Assembly: GCF_030464345.1 (NCBI RefSeq)
Contig: NZ_VCYH01000016.1
Location: 1 to 35,467 of the forward strand
From: Methanoculleus frigidifontis
Lineage (GTDB): Archaea > Halobacteriota > Methanomicrobia > Methanomicrobiales > Methanoculleaceae
DNA length: 35,467 nt
Direction of reading: 5' to 3'
A model generated the notes under the pieces. It made no database searches, was not told the DNA's origin, and worked only from the letters and a program-made list of their open reading frames with translations. Each line of letters starts with the position of its first letter. Within the stretch, counting starts at the first letter, position 1. The position numbers were made by a program, and so were the translations under genes. This document shows positions 22,453-30,312 of this stretch, piece by piece.

Positions 22453-23100
22453 ATGCATCACATCGACGTCCACATCGAGAAGGACGTCTACGACGTCAAC
22501 AATCGCATCGCCGACGCCACCGCCCGGCACCTCAAAGAGCATGGCGTCCGGGCATTCGACCTCCTCGGTGCGATCGGCTCGGGAAAGACCGCCCTTATCG
22601 AGCGCCTGGTTCCCCTCCTGAAAGAACGCGGCCTATCGCCCGGCGCGATCGCGGGCGACGTCTACGGCGACGACGACTTCAAGCGGATCGTCAGCCTGGG
22701 CATCCCGGCATACAATGCGAACACCGGCAAGGAATGCCACCTCGACGCCCACCTGGTGGAGCACGCCATCGACCACCTGCCCCTCGACGAGATCGATCTC
22801 CTCTTCATCGAGAACGTGGGGAACATGGTCTGCCCGACGGACTTCCGTCTCGGTGCCGAGAAACGGATCGTCGTCGTCAGCTCGACCGAGGGCGACGATG
22901 TCGTGAACAAACACCCCATGATGTTTCGCGAGAGCACGATCGGCGTGATCAACAAGATCGACCTGGCACCGTTCGTGGGCGCAGATCTCGACCGGATGGA
23001 GAGCGACATGCACCGCTACAACCCGGAGATGCAGGTCTTCCGGACGAACCTGAAGACCGGCGAGGGGCTCGAGGGTCTGCTCGGGGCGATCCTCCGCTGA
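22453..23100 (+). CDS. hypB: Hydrogenase nickel-incorporation GTPase HypB
   Basis: The 215-residue SIMIBI GTPase delivers nickel to NiFe hydrogenases. The P-loop is GAIGSGKT (39-46). The metal site has Cys95-His96 in GKECHLDAH, and Cys127 in GNMVCPTDF, positions matching those known for Methanocaldococcus HypB. Further GTPase motifs are IENVGN, VVVSSTEGDD and VINKIDLAP. The gene stands apart from other hyp genes in this window, so HypA and the hydrogenases must be elsewhere. It is divergent from srp19. Confidence 0.95.
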   Translation: MHHIDVHIEKDVYDVNNRIADATARHLKEHGVRAFDLLGAIGSGKTALIERLVPLLKERGLSPGAIAGDVYGDDDFKRIVSLGIPAYNANTGKECHLDAHLVEHAIDHLPLDEIDLLFIENVGNMVCPTDFRLGAEKRIVVVSSTEGDDVVNKHPMMFRESTIGVINKIDLAPFVGADLDRMESDMHRYNPEMQVFRTNLKTGEGLEGLLGAILR

Positions 23101-23204
23101 TCAGCACGGTTTAAATATCTTTGATTCGAACATTTATAGCACTTTAACGATGAACCGCTCCCCCGGGCCGGGGATCCGTTTCAATACAATCATACGGTGG
23201 TCAT

Positions 23205-23582
23205 ATGCAGTGGCAAGGTAGATCAGTACGAAAGGCGACCGGCGGTCGCTACCGCCCGTCCCAGGGCAAGAGGCGCTCCGAGATCGGACGCGCCCCCGCA
23301 GAGACGCACATCGGCGAAAGCCGCAGGAAACTCGTTCGCACCTTCGGCGGCAACCAGAAGGTGCGGGCGCTGCGTGTGAACTACGCAACCGTCTCGAACC
23401 CCGCAACCGGCGAGACCAAGCGCGCCGCGATCCAGACGGTCGAGGCAAACACCGCAAACCCGAACTACGTCCGGCGGAACCTCCTGACCAAGGGAGCCGT
23501 CATCCGGACCGAGCTCGGACGCGCACGTATCGTCAGCAGGCCCGGTCAGGACGGCGTTGTCAACGCGGTCCTCATCGAGTAA
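23205..23582 (+). CDS. rps8e: Ribosomal protein S8e
   Basis: The 125-residue basic small-subunit protein starts [24 protein letters not shown], typical of archaeal S8e. It continues with [21 protein letters not shown] and ends [14 protein letters not shown], as full-length archaeal members do. Possible TATA elements are TTTAAATA (23110-23117) and CATTTATAGC (23131-23140), giving a leader of 45-70 nt. A T5 tract (23587-23591) just after the stop fits an archaeal terminator. Confidence 0.96.
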   Translation: MQWQGRSVRKATGGRYRPSQGKRRSEIGRAPAETHIGESRRKLVRTFGGNQKVRALRVNYATVSNPATGETKRAAIQTVEANTANPNYVRRNLLTKGAVIRTELGRARIVSRPGQDGVVNAVLIE

Positions 23583-23586
23583 TACC

Positions 23587-23591
23587 TTTTT
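23587..23591 (+). terminator. T-tract terminator after rps8e
   Basis: TTTTT follows the rps8e stop codon by four bases. U-rich tracts without hairpins terminate archaeal RNA polymerase. Confidence 0.4.
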
Positions 23592-23888
23592 CAAATCTGG
23601 AGACAGCCCGGGAAAGCCGGGGCATTTCTTCCAGCATTTCACAGCTTGATAGAGCCCCAGCCCGCGGCCTTGAGCCGGACGAGCTTGACGAGACGACCTC
23701 GAATCCGTCGGCGGGAAATGCATCGCACGTAAGACCATGCTCCGCCGGGCGGCCGCACGGTATCGTCGTGCCGGTCTCCTGCGCGCAGGGCATGCACGCC
23801 GTCTGCGTAGACTACGACCTTCACCTCCACAGCGTCGGCGTCGCCCGGGAACTCTCGTCGAGGTGGAACGCCGCCCGGTAGCGCCCGG
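23592..23888. other. Gene-poor gap between rps8e and the phosphoesterase
   Basis: Short open frames cover these 297 bases on both strands, with pieces that look protein-like in different frames (for example VPVSCAQGMHAVCVDYDLHLHSVGV on the plus strand). None has a start, ribosome-binding site or recognisable domain. It may hold a decayed gene; I cannot support a feature. Confidence 0.3.
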
Positions 23889-25325
23889 TCATATTGCCAC
23901 GACCGTCCCGCGGAGCTCTGCCGTAACCGTTCCCTTCGCCAGGTAGCGCTCCAGCGCATCGATCGCACGGACCTCACGGTGCTGCCGGCCCTGCCCGTAC
24001 TGCTCCGGCACCCCCTGGACGGTGACGAATGCGGCGGTATACCTTCGGTCAAGGTCGAGCGGCCTTCCCCCGACGAAGAACTCCTGGATCCGGTGTCCGG
24101 CCGGGTTTTCGAGCTTGCAGTAGATGTTCAGCCCCAGGCACCGCTTGACGTAGCCGCCCATCTGGTTGTAGGGGTCGCGGGAGAAGGTATGCTCCAGGTT
24201 CTCTTCCATCATCGCCAGGAGCTCGCTGCCGGTGATCCCGACGGTTGAGACCGGCGGATTCGTGGGGATGATGTTCCAGAGGTCGTTCACCGTGACCGGG
24301 CCCGGCCTGACCGGCGCCCCGTAGCGCCAGCCGTTCGAGAACGCGAGATCCGCACCGGTCAGGTCCTGCAGCGCCTGGAGCAACAGGTTGTCCATCGTCG
24401 CCTCGAGCACCGTGCTGCGGTTCAGCGCGGTCGCCGTCCTCCCGACCACCCGGTCAAGCTCCGCGCGGTGCGGGTCGAGGGTGCGGCTTGCCATCTCCTC
24501 GACCTCCGGGTCAGGCCGGATTCCCTCGTCGACCGTGAGGAGCCGGTGCGCGTGGTGCATAATCCGCCCGCCCTCGACTTCGATGTCCAGCCTGCCGAGG
24601 AACGAGCCGTGGCAGCCCGACTGGATGAGGATGGTGCCGTTCACGATGACGGGCGCAAAAAGCCGGTTATGGGTGTGCGCCGAGAGCAGCACGTCGATCC
24701 CGTCCACCTCCCGCGCAAGCTTCACCTCCTGGGGAAAGCCGAGGTGCGAGACGACCAGAACGAGGTCGACGCCCTCCTCGTCGCGGAGATGCGCGATCTG
24801 CCCGGGAAGTTCCTCGTTTCCGAGCGTGAAGTGGATGCCTTCGGAGAAGGAGGGCGGCATCGTCTTGTCGACGATCGTCGCGGCGATCCCGACGACGCCG
24901 ATCTGAAGATCGTCGGTCTCGCAGACAGTATAGGGCGGAAAGACGAGATCGCCGGTTGCATCGTCGTAACAGTTGACGGCAAGCATCGGGTAGCTGAGCC
25001 TGCCCGCCACCTCGCAGAACCGCTCGGGCCCGTAGGCGAACTCCCAGTGGGCGGTCATGCCGTCGAAGGCAAGGGCGTTTAAGATCGGGACGAGCGCCTC
25101 GCCCCGCGTCTGCACCGCCCCGTAGGTGCCGTGGATGGTGTCCCCGCAGTCGAACGCCAGCACCTCGCCCGGCCGCTCGCTCCGGATCGTCTCAAGGAGC
25201 GTGGCGATCCGTGCATACCCCCCCGCCATCCGGTACTCGGCGTGATCGCCCACCCAGAAGAGCTCGGGGTGGAGCTCCAGGTAGCCGTGGGAGTCGTTCA
25301 TCTGCACTATCGTCAGCCGCTGCAT
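23889..25325 (-). CDS. SoxB/5'-nucleotidase-like metallophosphoesterase (cytosolic)
   Basis: The 478-residue protein combines a calcineurin-like metallophosphatase domain (1-270) with a 5'-nucleotidase C-terminal domain (about 300-455). Metal motifs are MNDSHGY (Asp11, His13), FDCGDTIHG (Asp62), VVSHLGF and LSAHTHN. The usual GNHEFD is replaced by TAHWEFAYG (His93, Trp94, Glu95), the form seen in SoxB thiosulfohydrolases and relatives. There is no signal peptide, unlike UshA and SoxB, so it acts in the cytosol. The substrate could be a nucleotide or another phospho- or thio-ester. No sox or nucleotide-salvage genes are adjacent. The gene is monocistronic, facing the rps8e side at its 3' end. 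Confidence 0.85.
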   Translation of the reverse strand: MQRLTIVQMNDSHGYLELHPELFWVGDHAEYRMAGGYARIATLLETIRSERPGEVLAFDCGDTIHGTYGAVQTRGEALVPILNALAFDGMTAHWEFAYGPERFCEVAGRLSYPMLAVNCYDDATGDLVFPPYTVCETDDLQIGVVGIAATIVDKTMPPSFSEGIHFTLGNEELPGQIAHLRDEEGVDLVLVVSHLGFPQEVKLAREVDGIDVLLSAHTHNRLFAPVIVNGTILIQSGCHGSFLGRLDIEVEGGRIMHHAHRLLTVDEGIRPDPEVEEMASRTLDPHRAELDRVVGRTATALNRSTVLEATMDNLLLQALQDLTGADLAFSNGWRYGAPVRPGPVTVNDLWNIIPTNPPVSTVGITGSELLAMMEENLEHTFSRDPYNQMGGYVKRCLGLNIYCKLENPAGHRIQEFFVGGRPLDLDRRYTAAFVTVQGVPEQYGQGRQHREVRAIDALERYLAKGTVTAELRGTVVAI

Positions 25326-25416
25326 GGTGAGGATGCATACCGCGGAGACTATAAGGCATCTTTGGTGTCTCAGGCAATCATATGCTTTTTACCCTCCGCA
25401 CTCCTCAACTGTACCG

Positions 25417-25839
25417 ATGCGCAGAATCTACCATCGGTTTCCCCAACAGGTCGACCTCGATTTCGACCTGAACCGCCCGTTCCGCGACGTCCTCCGGTGC
25501 CTTCAGCGGCTGCACAATACCCATACCACCGAGCGGCAGGAGAACGGACTTCTCAAACGCCGGATTCTGGTCCAGATCTCGGACGGCAGAACACAGTTCC
25601 AGGAGATGGCAGGGTTGCCGCCGCTCGACGAGACCGTCACCGAGGCCGCCGACTTCCGCCTCGACCTGCAGGAGACGCTCCTGACACCCGACCGCAGGCT
25701 GCCGGTCGCCGCGAACATCTTCCTTCTCCGGATCGTCGATAAGGGCCGGACGACCGAGTGTTTTGTGGCGAAAGAGGGACGGAACGCCGGCATGGACGCT
25801 ATGGCTCTCCGAACACTGCTGAAGGGTGCCTGCGAGTGA
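25417..25839 (+). CDS. Unknown protein coupled to a DUF2240 gene
   Basis: The protein has 140 residues, with no signal peptide, membrane segment or motif I recognise. The composition is that of a normal soluble alpha/beta protein, with regular strands such as RRILVQISDG and NIFLLRIVDKGRTTECFVAKEG. ATG 25417 is the first sensible start; the upstream frame runs back across the divergent promoter. Its TGA overlaps the next gene's GTG (25836-25839). Tight coupling to a DUF2240 gene is the only functional clue. Confidence 0.7.
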   Translation: MRRIYHRFPQQVDLDFDLNRPFRDVLRCLQRLHNTHTTERQENGLLKRRILVQISDGRTQFQEMAGLPPLDETVTEAADFRLDLQETLLTPDRRLPVAANIFLLRIVDKGRTTECFVAKEGRNAGMDAMALRTLLKGACE

Positions 25840-26306
25840 GCCTGAGGATTGCCATCGCCGCGCCGTTCAAACATATGCGGAAAGAGCGGTTGCAGAAGAG
25901 CGAGTTCATCTTTTATATCGCGATCGACCGCAAGTGGATGAACAAGGAGCAGGCGAACCAGCTCCTCGAGCGCGCACGCGAGGCCGGCCTCGTGGAGGTG
26001 AGCGGCGGGTCCGTCACGCCGCTCTACGACGTCGCCGAGGTGACGGTGCCGCTCGGGTTCAAACCGGAATCAGAGATCCTCGAGGAAGAGAGCCCGTACG
26101 AAGAACTCATCGCCCGGATCGCCGCTGCAACCGGGACGCCGCAGAACCAGGTCGTGGCAGAGCTCAACCCGATCATCACCGACCGCTTCGACGGAAACCT
26201 CCGCGTCGAGGCTGCCGTGGTGCTGCTGGCGAAGAAGCATAACGTGCCGTTCGAGGATAAACTCGACGCACTGACGCGTAGCGTCCTTGAGAAAAAGGGA
26301 AGCTGA
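25836..26306 (+). CDS. DUF2240 family protein
   Basis: The 156-residue protein starts at GTG inside the stop codon of the upstream gene. It fits DUF2240, an archaeal family of unknown function, by its opening IAIAAPFKHMRKERLQKSEFIFYIAIDRKWM and the following winged-helix-like NKEQANQLLERAREAGLVEVSGGSVTPLYD. The second half is mainly helical (EELIARIAAATGTPQNQVVAELN, then VEAAVVLLAKKHNVPFEDKLD). The N-terminal part suggests nucleic-acid binding; that is inference. It ends one base from the convergent rps6e stop, with a shared palindrome at the junction. Confidence 0.75.
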   Translation: MSLRIAIAAPFKHMRKERLQKSEFIFYIAIDRKWMNKEQANQLLERAREAGLVEVSGGSVTPLYDVAEVTVPLGFKPESEILEEESPYEELIARIAAATGTPQNQVVAELNPIITDRFDGNLRVEAAVVLLAKKHNVPFEDKLDALTRSVLEKKGS

Positions 26307-26307
26307 A

Positions 26308-26706
26308 TTATTCAGCAGCTTCCTGCGGCTGTTCGAAGTATTCCGCGAGCGGCTTTTCGCCGTAGGTCTTTACGATGGCGTTGATCTGCACGAAGTCGGG
26401 ACTGATCTCGCTGCCGCGAACGGATTTGCGGCGGCGTTCACCGTCGTAGACGGGGTGAAACCCGGTGCCCTCGGAGAGGAGCAGGCGCCTGCGCCCCGAG
26501 CCCGGGAGGTCGCGGCGTGCGGGGATACCGGTCTTGTCGGTCCCGCCGGTGATCTCAACGGCATACCCGTTGAGCCCCAGAACGTTGCCATCTATCGCTT
26601 CACCGATGCGTTTCCCGACAAATGCACCCGCCGCAGCGCCGGTTGCATCAATTTTGTATGATCGACCTGATTGAGGGTCGGAAAGAACGATTTTGAAATC
26701 CACCAT
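26308..26706 (-). CDS. rps6e: Ribosomal protein S6e
   Basis: The 132-residue small-subunit protein matches archaeal S6e, which lacks the long phosphorylated eukaryotic tail: MVDFKIVLSDPQSGRSYKID, FVGKRIGEAIDG, LNGYAVEITGGTDKTGIPARRDLPG and a GERRRKSVRGSEISPDFVQIN end. AGGAG (26715-26719) precedes the ATG. A TATTTAATA box (26751-26759) abuts the end of infB, and an inverted repeat lies between. It follows infB on the same strand. Confidence 0.96.
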   Translation of the reverse strand: MVDFKIVLSDPQSGRSYKIDATGAAAGAFVGKRIGEAIDGNVLGLNGYAVEITGGTDKTGIPARRDLPGSGRRRLLLSEGTGFHPVYDGERRRKSVRGSEISPDFVQINAIVKTYGEKPLAEYFEQPQEAAE

Positions 26707-26721
26707 TGTGACGACTCCTAC

Positions 26722-26740
26722 AAACGTATCTATTACGTTT
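26722..26740 (-). promoter_or_regulatory. Inverted repeat between TATA box and RBS of rps6e
   Basis: AAACGTA (26722-26728) and TACGTTT (26734-26740) are perfect 7-bp arms around a 5-bp spacer. They sit about 15-30 bp from the TATTTAATA box, so they cover the expected transcription start. The site could be an operator or a 5' hairpin. No regulator is known from the sequence. Confidence 0.4.
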
Positions 26741-26759
26741 GATATTGAGATATTAAATA

Positions 26760-28544
26760 CTACTTCCCCCAGAACGGATCCTGCCGCCGCCGCATGGTGG
26801 TGTACTCCTCGAGGATCTCCTGCATGCTCGGGCTCAGCCGGTCGAGCATCTCCCGTTCGATCACCTTGACGTGCCGTTCCGGGATATCAACGTACAGGTC
26901 GTCGTCGACGTTAATTTGCCGCCCGACGGTCGGGCCTTCGATGGAGACCGCCACCTCCTGGCCGGCCTCGGCCTCATGGATCGTCTCGCTCCGGAGTTGC
27001 ATCTGTTTGAGGTGCCCGATCCTTTTCCCATTCGGGAGCGCCAGGTAGACCCCGCTCTGCAGTTTGCCGCCGAGGATGCGGACGCCGACCACGGCAGGGT
27101 TGCTCTGGCGGAAGATGCAGCCCGGCAGGATCCGCACCTTCGCCGGCATGACGAGCTTCTCGAACTGCTGCCGCTCCATCTCGCGCTTCTTCTCGTCGCG
27201 CCATTCGACGTAGTCGTCGATGAGCTGGTAGATGACGCCGCTCTCGAAGGCACTGACCTGCGGTGACTCCGCCAGGGTATCGACGGCGTCCGGCAGCATC
27301 GGGGTGTTGAAGGCGATGATCGCGCTGTAGAGCGGATTTTTGATCGTGCCCGCCTCGATGACGTCGTGCCGGGTGACCGGGCCGACTTCGGCCTTCAGCA
27401 CCCCGATCCCCTGCGCATCAAGCTCTTTCGAGAGGGCCTCGAGCGCGCCGATGGTATCGGCCTTGATGATGATACCCTCATCGGCGATGGTCACCTGGAT
27501 GTCCTCGATCTCGCTCATCACCTTCTCGATGACCTCGTCCCGGTTCTCACCGCGGACGACCCGCAGCGGCGTGCCGGCGATGACGCCCTCGAGCTTCGGT
27601 GCGGCGACCTTGATACCGGTCGCGGCGGCGACCGACTTGACCCGCTCGAACTTATCCTCGATCAGGATCTCGCTCATCGGCCGGGGCTTTAAGAGCGAGC
27701 GAACCTTCGTGGTGAGGATCTGGTTGTGGCCGGCGACGACGATCTCGTCGCCGACGCTGAGCGTCCCGTCGTAGAGGATGACGTCCAGCGTGGTGCCGAG
27801 GCCGCGCTCCTCCTTCACCTCGAGCACCGTCCCGGCACCGGGGCCTTCCACGCTGAGCGCCAGATTGTCGGTCATGTAGCGCTGGGCAAGCCCGATCAGC
27901 ATCATCAGGACGTCGGAGATACCCTCCCCGGTGAGGGCGCTCGTCGGCACGATACCGACGTTCCGCGCGAAGTCGCGCACCCGGTCGAACCGCTCGGAGT
28001 TGAACCCGAGATCCGAGAGTTTGCCGACGAGTTCGTAGACCTTCGTCTCGAGCATGCCCTGCACGCGTTCGTTCTGTTTTGCGAACGTCGTGGCGAAGGA
28101 TTCGTTCTCGTGAACGCGCCAGCCGTGGATGCGGTCGACTTTGTTCGCCGCGATGACGAATGGCGTCTTGTAGTTCCGCAGGATCTGGAGCGCTTCGATC
28201 GTCTGGGGCTTGAATCCCTCGTTGATGTCCACCACGACGATCGCAAGGTCGGCGAGCGACCCACCGCGCGCCCGCAGGGTCGTGAAGGCGTGGTGCCCCG
28301 GCGTATCGATGAAGAGCAGCCCCGGAATGTTGAACTGCATTTTGGCAAGAGAACTGTTGCCCCGGGCGATCGCCTCGATAGGGACGATTGTGGCTCCGAT
28401 ATGCTGCGTAATGGCACCTGCCTCGGTGTCGACGACGGAAGAGCCGCGGATCGTATCCAGGAGCGAGGTTTTTCCGTGATCGACGTGCCCCAGCACACAG
28501 ACGATCGGGGTTCTGATCTGAGATGTCTTGGACTGTTTCGCCAT
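26760..28544 (-). CDS. infB: Translation initiation factor aIF5B (IF2-like GTPase)
   Basis: The 594-residue factor promotes subunit joining and initiator-tRNA positioning. GTPase motifs are GHVDHGKTS (19-27), DTPGHHAF and AANKVDRIHGW, followed by the beta-barrel domains and the C-terminal initiator-tRNA-binding domain, with RILPGCIFRQSNPAVVGVRILGG and a final MRRRQDPFWGK. The length is normal for archaeal aIF5B without an intein. I choose ATG 28544 because GGTGA stands about nine bases upstream and the protein then begins MAKQSKTSQIRTPIVCVLG. The frame is open much further upstream, but that part is a leader. It is likely cotranscribed with, or just upstream of, rps6e. Confidence 0.96.
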   Translation of the reverse strand: MAKQSKTSQIRTPIVCVLGHVDHGKTSLLDTIRGSSVVDTEAGAITQHIGATIVPIEAIARGNSSLAKMQFNIPGLLFIDTPGHHAFTTLRARGGSLADLAIVVVDINEGFKPQTIEALQILRNYKTPFVIAANKVDRIHGWRVHENESFATTFAKQNERVQGMLETKVYELVGKLSDLGFNSERFDRVRDFARNVGIVPTSALTGEGISDVLMMLIGLAQRYMTDNLALSVEGPGAGTVLEVKEERGLGTTLDVILYDGTLSVGDEIVVAGHNQILTTKVRSLLKPRPMSEILIEDKFERVKSVAAATGIKVAAPKLEGVIAGTPLRVVRGENRDEVIEKVMSEIEDIQVTIADEGIIIKADTIGALEALSKELDAQGIGVLKAEVGPVTRHDVIEAGTIKNPLYSAIIAFNTPMLPDAVDTLAESPQVSAFESGVIYQLIDDYVEWRDEKKREMERQQFEKLVMPAKVRILPGCIFRQSNPAVVGVRILGGKLQSGVYLALPNGKRIGHLKQMQLRSETIHEAEAGQEVAVSIEGPTVGRQINVDDDLYVDIPERHVKVIEREMLDRLSPSMQEILEEYTTMRRRQDPFWGK

Positions 28545-28856
28545 GGGTTTCACCATCCGGTACGAATCGGAGAAGAACTGCCTGTCGCCGGAAACAATGA
28601 TTTTCCGGAAGTTTTCCGGTATTGAGCGCCGGATCTCCTTCACCGTATTGCCCGGCGCTGCATGCGCTGGTACGTAATAGAACACGGACTCTATTAATAA
28701 TTCACCTCCGCGTCCCGGCCGGGGCGGCGAGCATGCCGGCAGCGTGCGTGCGTTCTGCCGCACCACCGCGGCACGGTGCCCGGCACATCCGCCGGGTGAG
28801 GAGAAACACGAAGAGATAGATTAATGAAACCTCCGTACAAATGAAAGAGGGTACCT

Positions 28857-28929
28857 GCCAGGGTGGGGTAGTTGGTTATCCTAAGGGACTGTGGATCCCT
28901 CGACCCGGGTTCGAATCTCGGCCCTGGCC
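28857..28929 (+). tRNA. tRNA-His (anticodon GTG)
   Basis: The 73-nt cloverleaf has acceptor GCCAGGG/CCCTGGC, D stem GGGT/ATCC, anticodon stem AGGGA/TCCCT with loop CTGTGGA (anticodon GTG), and T stem CCGGG/CTCGG with loop TTCGAAT. The discriminator C is typical of tRNA-His. CCA is not encoded. The base before G1 is T, so the G-1 needed for histidylation would have to be added after transcription. Confidence 0.9.
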
Positions 28930-28992
28930 TTCGGAATTCAATTCCGATTCCCTTACCAAATCGTTAAATAGTCTCTTTCTGACCTGGCTTCC

Positions 28993-29223
28993 ATGGGAGA
29001 AGCATTCACAGCACCTACCCAAGCAACGCAGTCGTTTCATCTCGTCAAACCGGAATACGCCGAGTCATCGATCAGGCGTGCCATCGACGAGAACCGGCTG
29101 AACGAAGACGATGCCGCGCTAATCCGGGAGTATGTCGCCGAAATGCGGACGCCGGGCGGGACCGGCACCGCGTGGGCGAACAAGGACACCCCTGCCCCGG
29201 TAAACCGGCGGCGCTTCATCTGA
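28993..29223 (+). pseudogene. Truncated tyrosine-recombinase/integrase N-terminus
   Basis: The 76-residue frame resembles the N-terminal SAM-like DNA-binding domain of archaeal XerC/D-type integrases: IRRAIDENRLNEDDAALIREYVAEMR, then a WANK..NRRRFI element that corresponds to the RANKI...WRRF motif of such proteins as I recall them. It stops where the catalytic domain should follow, and no R...HxxR...Y residues are found downstream. It lies 63 bp after tRNA-His on the same strand, a usual place for an integrase left by an integrated element. A stand-alone short protein is possible but less likely. Confidence 0.6.
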
Positions 29224-29397
29224 CCCTGCCGCACCACCACCATCGCCGAACTGACGGGGAACGCCGCGCTCGAGGCCGCGATGGCGGGTACGGCCGTCCG
29301 GCGAGATCTACTCCCTCACGTTCAGCCGTGACGCAATCCGGATTACGAGCTGCCAGAGCGACACCATCCACACCACCGTTCCGGTGCTCGGGTGAGG
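29224..29397 (+). pseudogene. Decayed C-terminal coding fragment
   Basis: Two adjacent frames join into a protein-like sequence: LTGNAALEAAMAGTAVR in one, then GEIYSLTFSRDAIRITS and DTIHTTVPVLG to TGA 29395-29397 in the next. A single-base shift near 29298 would restore one reading frame. No start or upstream domain remains. The family is not recognised. Confidence 0.35.
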
Positions 29398-29599
29398 GAT
29401 ACCCCTCTCTTTACCGCCCTGAACAAAGGGTTGATCTCGCATTTTTTTCCAATTGTACTCCATGGCCTTGATGGTGGAATTCAGCCCCGGAATGAACCGG
29501 CGCAGAGCACTCCAATTTCCGGGCAACGTCCGAGACGTCGGACCAGGTCTCGCGTCCATCGCTGCATCGCAAAATCTTTTCACACACCCGGACATTTGA

Positions 29600-29801
29600 T
29601 GACCCCCTCGAACCGAAAACCAGATCAGTTACTTTAACCCGCTGCTTTTCGAAGGGTTCTGGCAGGGTATGTACCGGGATTGCAGCGGCGTGAGCGAACG
29701 AGCACCCGCTCGCCGCCGCCGGCCTGGTGCTGCTCCTGGCAGTGCTCGCCATCATCGGCGGCATCGCGGCGATCGTCCTGGCGTCCCGGATGCCGGGGTG
29801 A
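29600..29801 (+). pseudogene. Decayed fragment ending in a transmembrane tail
   Basis: A frame reading ENQISYFNPLLFEGFWQGMYRD is followed in another frame (29694-29801) by NEHPLAAAGLVLLLAVLAII and GGIAAIVLASRMPG to a TGA. Together they look like the end of a membrane-anchored protein broken by a frameshift near 29690. No start codon or ribosome-binding site serves the second part. The segment between 29398 and 29600 shows nothing I can support. Confidence 0.35.
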
Positions 29802-29895
29802 GGGGAGCATCGCCCTCCGCCATTCCATTATTTTTATATATCACCTCCCATAATTCGCCACGAGCAGCAGTTGCCAGTCTGCTCGGGAGAGAGGT

Positions 29896-30312
29896 ATGAA
29901 AAAATGGATTTTTTTGGTCGCCGGAATTCTTCTCCTGGCCTGTGCCGCCGCCGGGTGCGTCCAGCCGACCGAGGAAGAGGCGCGGGCGCAGCTCTGCCAG
30001 GACCTTGAAGCGCTCGGCTTAGCGCTCCAGAATATGGCAGCTCTCAACGCAAGCTCGTCTGTGGGAGATATCCGGGATGCACGGGATGATGTGCAGTCTG
30101 CTATGGAGAACGTCAGGAACTCTGCCGCCCAGCTCGGTGACGTCCGGGTCGACGAGCTCAACCAGGCGTATAGTGACCTCGATCAGACCGTGCAGAGCCT
30201 TCCCGACGATGCGACTGTCCCTGAGGCCATCCAGACCATCCGCCCGGAGGTGCGGGCTGTCCGGGATGCACGGCAGAACCTCACTGCGGAGCTGAACTGC
30301 ACAACGCAGTGA
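29896..30312 (+). CDS. Small lipoprotein with coiled-coil core
   Basis: The 138-residue precursor has a lipoprotein signal peptide (MKKWIFLVAGILLLACAAAGC; lipid-modified Cys21). The rest is almost entirely helical and acidic, with heptad-like spacing (DIRDARDDVQSAMENVRNSA, VDELNQAYSDLDQTVQSL). GAGAGAGGT precedes the ATG, and TTTTTATATATC near 29830-29840 is a good TATA element. Such small helical lipoproteins are common in Methanomicrobiales; function is unknown. It is an intact gene within a decayed neighbourhood. Confidence 0.8.
   Translation: MKKWIFLVAGILLLACAAAGCVQPTEEEARAQLCQDLEALGLALQNMAALNASSSVGDIRDARDDVQSAMENVRNSAAQLGDVRVDELNQAYSDLDQTVQSLPDDATVPEAIQTIRPEVRAVRDARQNLTAELNCTTQ

Noticed and set aside
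28547-28766. N-terminal extension of aIF5B
   Set aside because: aIF5B proteins start close to the G1 motif. GGTGA at the right distance supports 28544, and the extension shows no conserved domain.
29411-29764. A 117-residue minus-strand frame in the decayed region
   Set aside because: The middle looks vaguely protein-like (EKILRCSDGRETWSDVSD), but there is no start signal, domain or continuation.
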